Program-made: the position numbers and the translations under genes
The notes under the pieces: model-generated
What the model was told of the DNA's origin: nothing
Seen by the model: the letters and a program-made list of their open reading frames with translations, nothing else
The model's database searches: none
Assembly (NCBI GenBank): GCA_010405405.1
Contig: MU004232.1
Coordinates: 193,540 to 257,539 of the forward strand
Length of the DNA: 64,000 bases
Direction of reading: 5' to 3'
Origin: Microthyrium microscopicum
Taxonomy: Eukaryota > Ascomycota > Dothideomycetes > Microthyriales > Microthyriaceae
Part shown: positions 46,270 through 58,182 of the stretch, piece by piece
How the letters are laid out: each line of letters begins with the position of its first letter
Position numbering within the stretch: position 1 is the first letter of the stretch

Positions 46270-47698
46270 ATGTCTCCCCCAAAACCATCAAAACCAAAAT
46301 ACCACCCCTCCTCACCCCTAAACCATCCCTTCTCAACATTCCTCCCTCGCGCCCCCTCACCGACTGAGCGATATCGTGAATATGGAACCCACGATTTCGA
46401 CGAGCCGGCCGTTTCTGACGGTAGAACGATTTATGAACGACGACGGGCCAATGCGTGGGCGAGGCCGTTTCAGCGTGGGGCTGAGTTTGATAGGTGGCTG
46501 AAACGGCGGGATGAACAGGCCCGGCGGGGGAGAGCGAGGGGGAGAAGGGAAGTGGTTGAATTAAGTGAATCAAGTTTTGGTGAGGTGAATAGCGAGAGAA
46601 GGAGGGGAAGTAGTTCTGGTGAGTTTTGTTTATAGTTGGGCGTGGTGGCTCGTTGGTGGGGAAGTGGTGAGTGGTGATGGTTGCTGATGGTTGTAGATAC
46701 GATTCGCGCGCAATCGAGGTCTTCACGAGGAGTGTGCGAGGAGGATGAACATGGGATTAAGAACAAGAAGAGTCAAAAGAGTTTGAAGATTACACCGATG
46801 CATGGAATTAGTGAGGATAATCGGATTATTCCGTGTGATGTTAAGCGCTGTGCTGGATGTCGCTTTCAAATTGATAGGGTATGTCACTTTCTTACCCACG
46901 ATATTGATTTTGGCTAATGAGGCAGAAACCGGTGGCTATGCCTTCTTGGTTAGGGATGAGAAATCCGGATGGGACGAATTATCCTGTAAGTTCTCTCCTC
47001 TTCTCATAGTGTGGCAGTGACTGATGAGAGTAAAGCCAATACTCTATGAGATGCCCGAAGAGCTCCAGGACGCAGCAAGATCTCTCTGGGACCGCATGCT
47101 TCCATGCCACGAACAAGACGTGCTGGGTGCATTCATTGAAGCCAATAAACTCTATGCTAAGTGCATGGACGACAGTAAACCTGATATGACGTGGGAGTCA
47201 TGTCGACCGCTTGCACTAGCGAGAATCATGCACTTTGAGACGCTCAACCCGGGTACTCAGAGACGCAAAAAGTACCAAAGAAGAGCGTTGTACCAGGAAC
47301 AATCCCAAATTGACGTATGGGAGTGTGGACAATCACCTATTGAGGCAGTGGATGTTGTAGGATATTACGATGTTGGATCATATAGTGAAGGGCCCAGCAC
47401 CGTGAACGCGGATAGTGAGGAATCGGTCAACGGAGATTCCGATGGTGAGGCATTGGATAGCCATCCTGGGTCAAATAGTGTTGGATCGATAAGAAGTTTG
47501 AACTCGGACAATTCGGAATCAGATGGCGAGGGGTCTAGTCGTGATTCTAGGTTGGGCAAATTGCCAAAGGAGTCAAGAAGTAAGATCAGGCCGGCAGTGG
47601 AAATGGCAAACTGGTGTGAAGCTTTGGATGAAAAGCCATTGCCTGAATTGCCTGTGGAATTAGATTGTGTGGAAACTGGTAGACCGTCGACTGCTTGA
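46270..47698 (+). CDS. Hypothetical protein
   Basis: Four exons (46270-46618, 46697-46878, 46926-46985, 47036-47698) keep phase and give 417 aa. I do not recognise the family. The N-terminus is Pro/Arg-rich (FLPRAPSPTERYREYG) with a basic RRGRARGRR run. A central block has DVKRCAGCRFQIDRKPVAMPSWLGM, suggestive of a short conserved core with a C-x2-C pair but no complete zinc finger. Then comes a helical MPEELQDAARSLWDRM and an acidic, Ser-rich region (about 275-360). The end has DEKPLPELPVEL. The pattern is that of a disordered nuclear or cytoplasmic regulatory protein, but that is inference. Confidence 0.6.
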
Positions 47699-48710
47699 AG
47701 TTCGGACTGAAGGTCAGCAGATATTTTCTGAGTTTGATGGTCTATGATCCATGAGAGAAGACTGTTGTCAGGAAAATCTGGACAACAGTAATAAAAGAGA
47801 TGACTTCTTTCTTTCTCGTTGAATGAGTCGTCTGCTCAACATCTTTTGATTGCAAATGCACATATCCTGTCTTTAAGATCAAAGAATCGCTCACCATCTA
47901 CTGTATATCACCAGTCCGCAAACCTTCAGTTGTGCGTGCCGACAGTGTCGATTCAATTTTCGTCCAACAACACAGGGTTCATGTACCTCATATCTCTAGA
48001 CTACCGGAACGAGCATTCTCCTGACTGTATTAGTCCTCGTACTCAAAAGTTTCTGTTGTTTGGAAACCTTCTGTAAACGCAAGTATCGATTCTGAAATTG
48101 TCTCAATTGCTCAATTTACAGCCATGGCACCAAATATCTGTCGATAAAGGCCCTGAATCTATGCTCAGCATATAATAGAAATTTTGAGCACTCTGAAGTT
48201 GGGACAGGATCAGGACACGATGTTGTAGATAGAGGCAGGGGTATGGCGTGGTAAAAGAAGCAACACTTTTCTAACAATAGACGCACTTGCCAGTTCTTGG
48301 CGGCTAGCATCCAATCACAACGCGCAGTCCTTGGTCCGCGTAATGTCGTCCCAACCGAAAGCATCAACTGCATCCCACGCCGTTCAACTTCTGTTGTACT
48401 CTCATCTTGAAGCAGCCAGATATCTGTATCACTTTCGATACAATCTTTCTAATCACTACCCTCCGCCCCCAGCATGCCATCGTAGGATTCATACGAGGTA
48501 CCTGTACCACCGGCCCTGAGCAAAGAACCTGTCACAACCGTCTGCGCAACACCCGTTGAGCTGCATATCAACAACTTCTCGCGACAAACTTGCCAGATGG
48601 CTTGATCCATTCGCTGCTTTTCGCTTCTCGCCTTTACCTCGACTGCTTGAACATACACCACTGTCAGGATCCCGTTGCGCTGCCTCTCAGTGCCCAATTG
48701 ATCTGCCGCG
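47699..48710. other. Intergenic region
   Basis: 1.01 kb upstream of the Sly41-like gene. Frames of up to 96 codons on either strand have no coding character. No RNA gene or repeat was seen. Confidence 0.5.
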
Positions 48711-50334
48711 ATGGCTTCATCTCCCGGTGGAAATGGCACTATACAATTCCCAGCCTTCTCGCCGGAATATGACCCCCGATTAAGTGCAGATGCGTATCGG
48801 CGGGACGACCTATCTTTACAGTCGCACGAGGGGTCTCCGGTTATCCCAAACGGTCAACAATGGATGCCAAGGAGAAGTAGTACCAGAGGGACAAGGTGGA
48901 CCGGTCTTGGAATAAATACCACAGCCTCGTCCTCTTATGGCGGGGGCAGACACAAAAGACAAAAGAGTCTGACGGAAGCTTTTCATAACATCCGGACAAG
49001 AAGGAGCGGTAGTGTCAGCCAAAATGCCATGGAGATTGCAGAAGCCTTGAAAGCACCGGTATCGCCTGCTTTAGTGGTAAGTTGTTCTTACAACGTTCCG
49101 GTATAATCGGCATTAATATTTGATCTAGGCTCTCTTCTCAATATGGTATTTTGCCTCTGTCATGTCCAGTACCTCATCGAAACAAATCCTCCTCGCATTT
49201 CCTAAACCAGTTACGCTTACCATATTACAATTCGCCTTTGTATCATCATGGTGTTTATTCCTCAGCTGGCTATCCTCACAGTTTCCGTGGATAAAACGGC
49301 GCATACCTGCTTTGAAAAATGGCATTAAGAAACCAAGTCGATCCGTTATTATGACCACCTTACCCATCACAGGATTCATGATAGGAGGACATATCCTGTC
49401 ATCGGATGCCATTTCGCGTATGGACGTATCTCTTGTTCACACCATCAAGGGTCTCTCTCCACTATTCACGGTTGTCGCATACCGCTTTATATACGGAACC
49501 AAATACTCCACCTACACCTATTTATCACTAGTACCTTTAATGCTTGGTGTAGTCCTTGCATGTAGTACTAACTTCCGCGCAAACTTTCTAGGCTTTATGT
49601 CGGCCTTTGCATCTGCCATATTATTTGTCACTCAAAACATGGTCTCTAAGAAGATCTTCAACGATGCCGAAATAGCAGAAAAAGAGCCAAATTTCACCCG
49701 GAAGCCAGACAAACTCAACCTCCTATGCTATTCATCCCTCCTAGCCCTCCTCTTTACCGCCCCTATCTGGCTCTGGAGTGAAGGATGGCACATAATCGTC
49801 GACTTTTTCAGTGACGCCTCCATCGAACTCACTGGCAAAGCCGGGTCATTTGACCACGGTCGCCTTGCGCTCGAATATATATTCAACGGCACCTTCCACT
49901 TCACGCAATCCCTCGCCGCTTTCGTCCTGCTCTCCATGGTCTCGCCAGTAACCTACTCCGTGGCCTCACTCGTCAAGCGCGTCTTCGTGATTCTCTTCTC
50001 CGTTATGTGGTTCGGCAACCGCGTTACCAAGGTCCAATGGCTTGGCATCGCACTCACATTCCTCGGCCTCTATCTCTACGACCGCACCTCGGACGCCGAA
50101 AAAGCCGATCGTCGCGCTCGCAATGCGGCCCAAAGCACCACACTACTCCCACTCGTCGAGAAGGAATCCCCACCGCATACGACAACTACCTTTCCACGCC
50201 AACCATTATTTGGAGCAGGCGCAAGTCATAGCAAGGAAAATGGGCACCATCCAAACATCAATGGTTGGCTACCGTCTGGAACCAAAGCGGAGGAGACGTG
50301 GAATAGGCGGGAAGTTGTCAATCCTGTTTCATGA
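48711..50334 (+). CDS. Sly41-like triose-phosphate/nucleotide-sugar type transporter (TPT/DMT family)
   Basis: Exons 48711-49076 and 49129-50334 give 523 aa. A ~110-residue hydrophilic, Ser/Arg-rich N-terminus precedes about ten hydrophobic segments of the TPT domain: ALFSIWYFASVMSSTSSKQIL, FPKPVTLTILQFAF, ISRMDVSLVHTIKGLSPLFTVV, GFMSAFASAILFVTQNMVSKK, SPVTYSVASLVKRVFVILFSVMWF and KVQWLGIALTFLGLYLYDR. These are the landmarks of yeast Sly41 and its fungal relatives, which reside in ER/Golgi membranes. SLY41 was found as a multicopy suppressor of Ypt1 loss. The substrate is not known from sequence. A His/Thr/Pro-rich cytoplasmic tail closes the protein. Confidence 0.85.
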
Positions 50335-50721
50335 GTGTCGTAGAGAGAATTAGCTGTTTAAATCATTGTTTTCATTGAGCATATTGGCAAAACTTATGTT
50401 GTTGTTGTTATATGGTGCAAGATGTGTTCTGTTGAAATATGATCCATGGCCATGAAATGATGTTTTTGTTCTTGTTATCTAGATACTATGAAAATATCCA
50501 CGGATGGCGTTTTCATGGGAAAGGCAACATATTATGATATGGCAATGGCAGGAATGGCTTTGATTAGAAGAGGTCTTAAGATATAATTAGATCTATTTAT
50601 CTACTCAAATTCTTTGGTTTGGTAATGTGTTAGTTGATTGCCCTTCCTGATCCCTCTACCGAAAGTATTGCATTTAGCAGTCATATTCCTGACAAAGAGT
50701 TAGTACTCAAACGGCTTTACA
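50335..50721. other. Convergent intergenic region
   Basis: 387 bp between the stop of the Sly41-like gene (+) and the secreted protein gene (-). It is AT-rich, with TTGTT runs at 50399-50410. Nothing else was seen. Confidence 0.5.
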
Positions 50722-51634
50722 CTATAAGCGAATAAGTCTTAGCCCGATCCAGAAAACAGACACACCTTCGCCCCATTGAAGTGCAGAAGGGCCTGCCGGG
50801 GCACTGGGTTTATTGAGCACCAATTGACCATCCGGGAATCCTACAGTCACAAGTCAGCCATTCAGGAAGTTGAGTAAAGCTGAAATACATACGCGAACCT
50901 GCCGTTGCTGTTCCGACATCATACTTGAATTCGGTGCCAACCATATCGTAGACCGCATGGTAGTAAGAGATGACAGCATCCTGGGACAGTGTCTTGGCCT
51001 GGTTGTTCAAATACCTAAGATTAGGCGCCAGTCAGCCATGGTTTTGGAAAGGTGTTGAGACATGGAATGACTTACATGTTTTGTACCCGACCTCCTTTGG
51101 CGATGTAGCCATTATCACAGACACTACCTTTGACGGAGATACAGTGGCTTTGCTGTCTGGAGTGGAGATCTGCAAGACAGCCAACGATTTCTGCATCGGC
51201 ACTGGTGAATACTTGATTGCCTTGCACTACCGCTGATTAGTCCCCAAACCAGCTTATTCGTCGGAAGAGTGCCACATACTATAGCAGATCTCAAAGGGAG
51301 TCATGGACAAAGACTGCTCATTGACATGATAGTAGATGCTTGGCCCACCACCCGGCTGAAACCACCATCCTTGATTAACGCAAATGGGATCCGGTCGATT
51401 GTTGATGATGCCAAAGATCCACTGGGCAATAGCGTCTATTCCGGTCGCGCCGATTTCGCCACGACGCTGGAGATTATTGTCACGACGCTGGAGATTCTTG
51501 GCACGGCTTTGGAGGATCTCATTTCGGCGGGCGTCGATTTCTGCGCGGAGCTCGAGAGTGTTGTTGAGAGAGGCACTGGGGAAGGCTGAGACTACCTGTA
51601 AGAGAAGGACTGCGGAAGAGATGAAGGACGTCAT
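50722..51634 (-). CDS. Secreted Cys-containing hypothetical protein
   Basis: Exons 51634-51280, 51232-51076, 51014-50893 and 50840-50722 keep phase and give about 250 aa. ATG 51632-51634 opens a signal peptide (TSFISSAVLLLQVVSAFP). An Arg-rich linker has two dibasic sites in an imperfect repeat (NLQRRDNNLQRRGE), which fit Kex2 processing. The mature part has five Cys in the contexts PICVNQG, FEICYT, IVGCLA, SHCISV and SVCDNGY, and ends in a PSAPAGPSALQWGEG segment. I do not recognise the family. The 3' end is uncertain: the frame can run to TAG 50722-50724, or a GTGTGT donor near 50774 can end it a residue or two later. A longer upstream frame exists but the signal peptide decides the start. 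Confidence 0.68.
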
Positions 51635-53164
51635 GGTTAACCAGTAAATATAGAAATGAATTGACACAAATGGAATGGTAATGACTGTGATGAAGGAAGT
51701 AACTGTTTGAAAGCGAATTGGAAGCACTATTTGCAGCAGGTAACAATGGTTTTATATCTCAGGACGACATTTTCGACTTTCAACCACCATTCTATGATGC
51801 CAATTGTGGAAACTGCGATTCGGGGTCGAGCTATTCTATGGGGCCAAAGGCTTATTCTGAGGGATGGCCTAGAACTCACAAGAACGCCATGGTTGAATGT
51901 TGTGGAAGCACTGGCTCGTTTTGTCAAGCATAGTATGTCAAAAACTAGACTATGATAGGGATTAAAGAATGCCAAAGAATGATTAAGTGAGTATAGAGAC
52001 TATTGCAAGCAAATACTTGTCTATGGAAACAGAGCCTCGTCGAGTGTGGTGAAATCTATATGCCAGCGTTGCCAAATACTCCGACCTACGAGAGCGGTTT
52101 CAAACATCAAGTCGGAATTCTCAATCACAACAATTGGCCCAGCTTGATCGCCTACGATGGGGTCCAAGCCAGAGGCCAACAAACCACTAACCGGTGAACG
52201 TAGGCCAGTACTACCCGTGTGGCAGATATGATATGCCAGACAAGCATGTCAGGTATCATGAGGTCTTCTTCGGCGTCTCCATGGTAGCAAACAGTACCCA
52301 CACGAGAGACTCGGATACAGGACTGGCTTGCATCTCGATCGAGCAACGTCATCTCAAGAACAAGCATACAATCTGGACATGACCATGGGCTTGTCATATA
52401 GGCCCAAGCAAGGCTCAACTTCCGATGCATCTGATATGCTTCAGTCCTTGATATGACTCGACGTTCTGTGATCTTGCTATTCTTACATCAAATAGAGCTT
52501 TTCCAGCATATGCAAGATGCATATATCGTTCGTGCGACTGAAATCGCCAATCTCAATTTGTGCCTGGGGCCTCATAGCCCGAAATCATCAGTTGCACCCA
52601 TATATATCTCCACAGCACTCTCCTTCTGCATGCCCCAGCTCTTGAGCACGGTCATAATATGTGAGGTAGCCTTATGCCTTGAGGTCACAGCCTGATGGCG
52701 CTAAGCTCCTCAGTCACCTTACGGGCATATCATTTTGAACCTCTTCAAGATGTTTTGCACCTCAACTTGTTTGGAATATCTCCGATATAATCCGCTGCTT
52801 AGTTCGCTTACTAGCGGGTTCTCTCGAGCTTGGTACTCTACCGCCCACGTTCTTTAACCTCAACCACACTCTCTGCTTGGTTTTTCATAACTTTATCCCA
52901 CATCTTCCCACGCTGCGCCAATCTTTCTTCTTCCTTGCGCCTTCTTCACACATTCTTTGCCAATCGACCAGCATTTGCGAAAGCGCACTTTTCCTCGAGA
53001 CTCCAGTATAATCGCACATCAGCAGTGCGCTTTACCTTAGAGCTCCATCGCTACCTTCTTGTTTGTTTACCCTGCACGTGCTCTTGCGTCTGCGCCAGCA
53101 CAAGCACACCCAGAATTTTTTTAGTATTCCTGACCAGACTTCCTCCGTACTCATAGCCTACATT
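51635..53164. other. Intergenic region containing a doubtful gene remnant
   Basis: 1.53 kb between divergent genes. The part at 51718-52200 is treated separately. From 52780 to 53160 the plus strand is pyrimidine-rich, fitting the promoter and leader of the next gene. Confidence 0.5.
51718..52197 (+). pseudogene. Possible remnant of a Cys-rich protein gene
   Basis: Two plus-strand frames have protein-like composition. The first (51718-51930) reads DANCGNCDSGSSYSMGPK and ECCGSTGSFCQ. The second (52003-52197) reads CLWKQSLVECGEIYMPALP and GILNHNNWPSLIAYDG. I could not find a start codon in good context or an intron that joins them in phase, and the first lies within 100 bp of the divergent gene's start. 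It may be a decayed gene or chance. Confidence 0.3.
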
Positions 53165-55661
53165 ATGGCCTGGACTTGGTCAGCTCCTCGCGGTATGAGT
53201 AAGTATCAAGCCCGAAGAACCGATGTCTGACGACCATTGCGCTAATGTTTTCAAGCCGGGCAAAAGGCACCTCCTCGCACTGGTCCGTATCGTCGTATTC
53301 AAACTGAGCCTAATGCTCAGCCTGGTTCCGCTGGTGTCGACGCTGTTCGCGTTGCTGATAAGTCGAATGGTCAGTTCCCCAGCTTTATACGCAGATTATG
53401 AAGAAATTCACTGACCATTACTAGCCAAATCTACCCAGATAATAAATACTTCTGTTCCGCCTCAGTCCTCTGCGAATTCGCGAAAGCGCAAAAAGTCCGA
53501 AAGCAATGATGACTCAACAAAGCAGCCGCCAGCTAAGAAGGCTTCATCGATACCGGAGCTTGCAATCCCAACTAGAAGTTCACGCCGCCTTCTTTCTCTT
53601 GATCCTGGTGAAGCGGATATCTTGGTCAACAATAACGCTCTATCAGCACGACCGCAACCCGAGGATCAAGCTATTCAGTCAGCGGAAGAAACCATAACTC
53701 CGAATCGCCGTTCACGTCGTCTTGCTTCGCTCAATCCGGTCGATGCGGGTAGCTCCAGTGTTCCCAACAATACACCATCACTATCGCCATACATTGTGTC
53801 TCTATCTATGCTGGCGCACAATATTAGCGTTCGAGGTGCTTCGACATCTGCAACTGCTTCTCCGAGCACAGATTCTATACTTCCCAGACTAGCTCAGATG
53901 GCACAGAATGATAGTGCTCTCCAGCAGCTCATGAAGCTTGTTGCCAAACACGAAGCTACACCGGAACAAGCTGCTCAGTTTCAACGTCGTATTGATAGGT
54001 TGAAAAGTCAGATGCGAACGGTTAGCCGCGGTCGAGCTGCGGATGATACGATGGCAGCTAGCTTAAGAGGTATCCAAGAATTTGTGTCAAATGAAGCGAC
54101 TGAACTGGTTGGTCCCCGCACCCGAGGCTCACTCACAATCTCTTTCAATGCGAAAGGCCAAGGAAAGCTTCAGATTTCCAACACTGCCAAGAACATTGCA
54201 CCACAGGTGACAACACGAGGTGGAAGTCGTCCTCCCAAAATATCTCCTCGCGACGCTGGTGTTGTAGTCGACGTCGTCAACACAACAACCCAACACGGCC
54301 ATCTTTCTGAGCATTCGCATCTGTCTTCAACTTTGCCAGACTCTCAACCTACTCGGACACCGCAGCTTTTCCCAGAAGAGATAAATCTTGACTCCATCGC
54401 TCCGGAAGAATTCTCATCGCCTTACACGCCTGCTCAGCCTGACAAAGAGCCGCCAGAGTTACTTATCGCCTTCCATAGAGCAATCAACCATATACAAACT
54501 AGACCTAACGACACGATCGACGAGCCAGAGCAGTCGCTTTCTGGAACTCGCACGCAGCCTTCTCTAATCCATAGCTCAAAGGCCAAAGAAGCCAAGCAGT
54601 TGCCTGACACCGAAGCCAAGAATTCGTCGCAAACTGTACGTAAGGCTACGAAATTGCAGCCAAATAGCTTGCTCAAACAGGCCTTGCTGAAGACTACACA
54701 AGAGTTGCGCGAAATGGCGGCAGAAGAAGAGTCGACGCCAGTGGAAGAAGAGTCGATGCCAGTGGAAGAAGAGTCGATGCCAGTGGAAGAAGAGTCGATG
54801 CCAGTGGAAGAAGAGTTGGCGGCAGCGGAAAAAGACTCGACGCCAGTGGAAGAAGAGTTAGCGGCAGTGGAAGAAGAGCCGAATCAATCGGTAGCGGCAG
54901 TAGCTGATTCTCCTCCTGACAAGTTTGGTCCAGATGGCTTCATCTACAGCGGGGATAGACAGCGATTGCTTGCACATATTCTTCGATTGCAGGGACACGG
55001 CGATCTCGTGGCACAAGGACCTTTGGCTATCGTCGAAGTGGTGGAAGACTTCTATTATAAGATGTTCATCGAAGAGTTCCCTGAGGTTGCGCATCGGTTT
55101 GATCAATCAGGTTCAAAACCTATTCGTCTGGCGCAGACCGCAACTAATCAACTCGAAAATGGCAAGAGCAACTCGGAGTCATCCGTCGCGGAGGCGCCAT
55201 CTGGCAACCGTGACAGCTCACTCTCGGAGGAAGCTGACGTTCTGTCCATTGAGGCTGCAGAGACTTTGCAAGAGGAAGTTGCATCTCGCGCTCGTGCTGA
55301 AGGATACACCTTGCGCGAGCGAAAGGATCTCAAGACTCCGATGAAGTATCGGAATGACAACGATAGAACCTTCTACCCAAGCACTCTTCGAAGCAACCTC
55401 CATCATCAAATCCAGAGCTATACGGAGCGACACGCTGGAAATTCTTATCCACGAAACCCCGTGATCGAGCAGATTGCAGCCATAGGTCTCGAAAAGCACA
55501 AGTCGGTCGCCGACCTTCAGGCAGAAGAGGCCGCTGAGAGAACTAAGGGTTCCTCAACAACAGCCGTCAACAGCACTCGAGAGCAAACACCAGAAGGTCC
55601 ACGCCACGTCTACGATGTAACCACCACCATTCGCTCCATCCATGTGTACAAGGTCATTTAG
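53165..55661 (+). CDS. Hypothetical nuclear-type protein with heptapeptide repeat
   Basis: Exons 53165-53198, 53256-53369 and 53425-55661 keep phase and give 794 aa. I do not recognise the family. It begins MAWTWSAPRGM and has a basic nuclear-signal-like RKRKKSESNDD...PPAKKA (about 65-85), a Gln/Ala helical block (LQQLMKLVAKHEATPEQAAQFQRRIDRL) and a repeated VEEESMP region from the 21-bp minisatellite. A conserved-looking helical segment (FIYSGDRQRLLAHILRLQGHG, EDFYYKMFIEEFPEV) and a basic TLRERKDLKTPMKYR segment follow. The composition suggests a chromatin-associated protein, which is inference. The TAG at 55659-55661 is followed in the same frame by another 172 codons of good coding sequence. 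Confidence 0.72.
54723..54881 (+). repeat. 21-bp coding minisatellite, about 7.6 units
   Basis: Units of gaagaagagtcgaNgccagt(g) run head to tail: four nearly identical copies (54723-54806) and then three diverged ones ending in a partial unit. They encode an acidic heptapeptide (EEESMPV type) inside the hypothetical protein. The unit length is a multiple of three, so copy number can change without loss of frame. Confidence 0.9.
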
Positions 55662-55664
55662 AAA

Positions 55665-56177
55665 ATGCCACACTACACGATGTTGAACTTGAGTTACTGG
55701 GAACATCACAACGACATTGACTTTCTACAGCCTAACACGGATGACCCTGACTTCGACGACGTGAACTGCATTCCCAACACAGCGGAGTACGTCATTGTTG
55801 CTGAAGAGCTGATTGCGGATCCGCACGGTACTGCCGTGTTCTTCGCCGAGCGGAACGACGAACACGACACCTATGATCTCAAGGTGGGTGTCTATTACCA
55901 CTTCGACAAGGTCAATCATACGATTTTTCCATCGTTGAAGAAGTGGGCAGATGATGTGTGCGATATGCCAGTTCTACCTTTGCTGGTCAAGTACGAATCG
56001 ATTCAAACTTACGGCCCAGGTGTTCGTCGATATCGGGATCTCTATCTCCAAATGGGTCGCGCTATTGACGCCGATTTCGAGGACCGTAAGACTGGTCCTA
56101 AATTGTGTTTCTGGCGCAGCACACAAAACCAGACTCACAAAGTCTATCGTCGGAAGCGCAAGGTCCTGGCTCAGTGA
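55665..56177 (+). CDS. Downstream frame in phase with the preceding gene (possible C-terminal extension)
   Basis: 170 codons starting at ATG 55665, just three bases after the TAG of the preceding gene and in the same frame. The peptide has clear protein character: LSYWEHHNDIDFL, EYVIVAEELIADPHGTAVFFAER, VGVYYHFDKVNH and YGPGVRRYRDLYLQMGRAIDADFEDR, with a basic end (YRRKRKVLAQ). I do not recognise the fold. Three readings are possible: the true C-terminus of the upstream protein joined by splicing of 55617-55661 (GT-AG, 45 nt) or stop read-through; an upstream gene broken by a nonsense change; or a separate gene whose leader lies in the upstream CDS. The absence of any spacer makes the last least likely. 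Confidence 0.6.
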   Translation: MPHYTMLNLSYWEHHNDIDFLQPNTDDPDFDDVNCIPNTAEYVIVAEELIADPHGTAVFFAERNDEHDTYDLKVGVYYHFDKVNHTIFPSLKKWADDVCDMPVLPLLVKYESIQTYGPGVRRYRDLYLQMGRAIDADFEDRKTGPKLCFWRSTQNQTHKVYRRKRKVLAQ

Positions 56178-56843
56178 AGGAGAATCGTTGGAAAGGAGGA
56201 GAAACCATGATTCAGTTGTTGCGCGGTGGTAATGGAGGGAGGTCATGGGCGTTTGGATACAGCGTTGTGTGTATGAAGGATTTGTACTATAACGCCCCGT
56301 TGGTCTACGGTCTCTTGGGTTCTGCTTGCGCTTGCTTATTTCTTGTTTGGATCATACGATAGCTTCTTTTTCGACAGCCCAGCTCATCATTTCTCGCTGG
56401 ATTATTGTCTCAGGGCTAATAATGATAACTCTAATTGTGTCAATGCATTTTTCCCGAGGAGACTTACTAGAGCAACATGAAAAAGGAGCATGTCTACGTT
56501 GTTCTCCCGAATTTCATCCAGCAACCAAGCAATGAAAAACAAACCAAGTAGTCTTACAAGATCATCATTAAATCATCAGACGCTTTAATGCTTGGTGAAT
56601 GGAAAGGTAAAGGAGAGAAGGAAGAGATGTAGTTGAGTCGGCCTCGGCTCATGGCCAGACCCAAAAGCGCGTGAAAGACGAGACCAATGACACGTCGTCT
56701 ACCACTTCGACTCTCCAACCACCCGCTTCTCCGTCATTTACTTGTCTACAATTCTATTAGGGCCTCCATCGCTAAACCCCAGTCCCCTTCTCTCTTTTCT
56801 TGTTCGTGTACGTCGCTGGAGCATTTTGCTGTGCGTCGCTTCA
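56178..56843. other. Intergenic region upstream of PEX16
   Basis: 666 bp between two + strand genes. The PEX16-side 150 bp are C/T-rich. Nothing else was recognised. Confidence 0.5.
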
Positions 56844-58182
56844 ATGGAACTCTATCGTCAGGCTTCGGCCTCGACCTATCAGGCATTGGCTGCGCCGGGC
56901 AAATGGTTATCTCACTACGACGAGTTCATAATCAAGAATGCCAGCGCAGTCTCACAAATCGAGTCTGCTCTTAGATCTCTCACCTACATAATTCCCGGTA
57001 TGCTCAACTCTGATTTGTAGCCGCGTACTTGGACTGACCAATTCATAGGACGTTTCCGTGATGCTGAAATCGCATCAGAGTCTCGTAAGACAATCATACA
57101 TTGGATAGGAGAACATCATCTAACAGCAGTCCTATAGTACACTCCTATGTCCAGCTTCTTTCCCTCTACCACGATTCCCTTCTCTCCAAAGCAATCGCCC
57201 GCCTCCCTCTCGCGCGCAAACCCGTCCCCTCACCACACAACCGCTACACCCGCTTCTGGACGCAAAAATCCCCTACATATCGGCGTCTAGCGCTCGTCCT
57301 GCAGATGATTCAATATACCGAGCTTCTCTGGGAAATGGTCGCCAAGCGCCGCGGCGAAAAGACTCGATGGCGCATCATCGTGCTACTCGAGGGCGTCAAA
57401 GCGCTCTGTCGGCTATTACTCCTGCGGTTGACTAATTCTCGACCGCTTCTCAGTCCGCCGCTGCCAGAGCGTGAGGTAGATCCCAGCTCGCTGGAAGAAG
57501 CTCCCGAACAAACTGCAGAGGAACTTGAGGCCGTGCAGTCATACGAGCGGATGCAAGAATCAATGTCCTCAGGCACAGGATCTGGAGATGACACCAAGTG
57601 GACAATGCCACGGACAGGCCTGACACTGCCAAGTCTGCCAGATTCGCAGGACATTTCGAGCTATTTGCTGTCTAAGGTGATGAAAGCGGACGATATAAAG
57701 CCGCCTAAGATGCTGCTTCATCGCGTCAGTGGCAAAGGCGAGATTGCTGAAATGCTGTACATCATACGGCCAGTGATATATGCGCTTGCCATGCAGCACT
57801 GGCGAGGAGATCGCAAGAGTTGGAGGCCCTGGTTGATGGGCATCAGCATTGAGTACGGTGCCCGACAGCTAGCGAAGAATGACTTCCAGGAGCGATTGGC
57901 CGGAGGACTGAGAGGTCTCACTGGTTTGGAGCGCGAAGAGCTGCGGAAACGCGGATGGGCGCTTGGTTGGTGGCTAATGCGCGGTGGGTTCTACGAGAAC
58001 ATTACTCGGTAAGCTGTCTTCAAGCATTTTTCCAGAGTGTCGCTAACGATGTCATTAGTGGTTGGGTCTTGTCACTGATTGGCAAACTCAAAAACAAGCC
58101 AATATTGGATATGGTAGGCGGAATTGCGGAGGACTACGAATTCCTTTGGAATCAGTACTACTTTGCTACAGCTACGATGTAA
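56844..58182 (+). CDS. pex16: Peroxisomal membrane biogenesis protein PEX16
   Basis: Exons 56844-56997, 57049-57084, 57138-58008 and 58059-58182 keep phase and give 394 aa. Family landmarks are the N-terminal W-L-x-x-YDEFI-x-KNASAVSQIESALRSLTYIIPGRF segment, the SYVQLLSLYHD block, the TRWRIIVLLEGVKALCRLLLLR helix, the EMLYIIRPVIYALAMQHWRGDRKSWRPWLMGI segment and the C-terminal ALGWWLMRGGFYENITRG. PEX16 is an integral peroxisomal/ER membrane protein that in many fungi recruits PEX3 for membrane protein import. A Glu/Ser-rich loop (about 185-235) is variable in the family. It looks intact. The second exon is only 36 bp. Confidence 0.92.
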
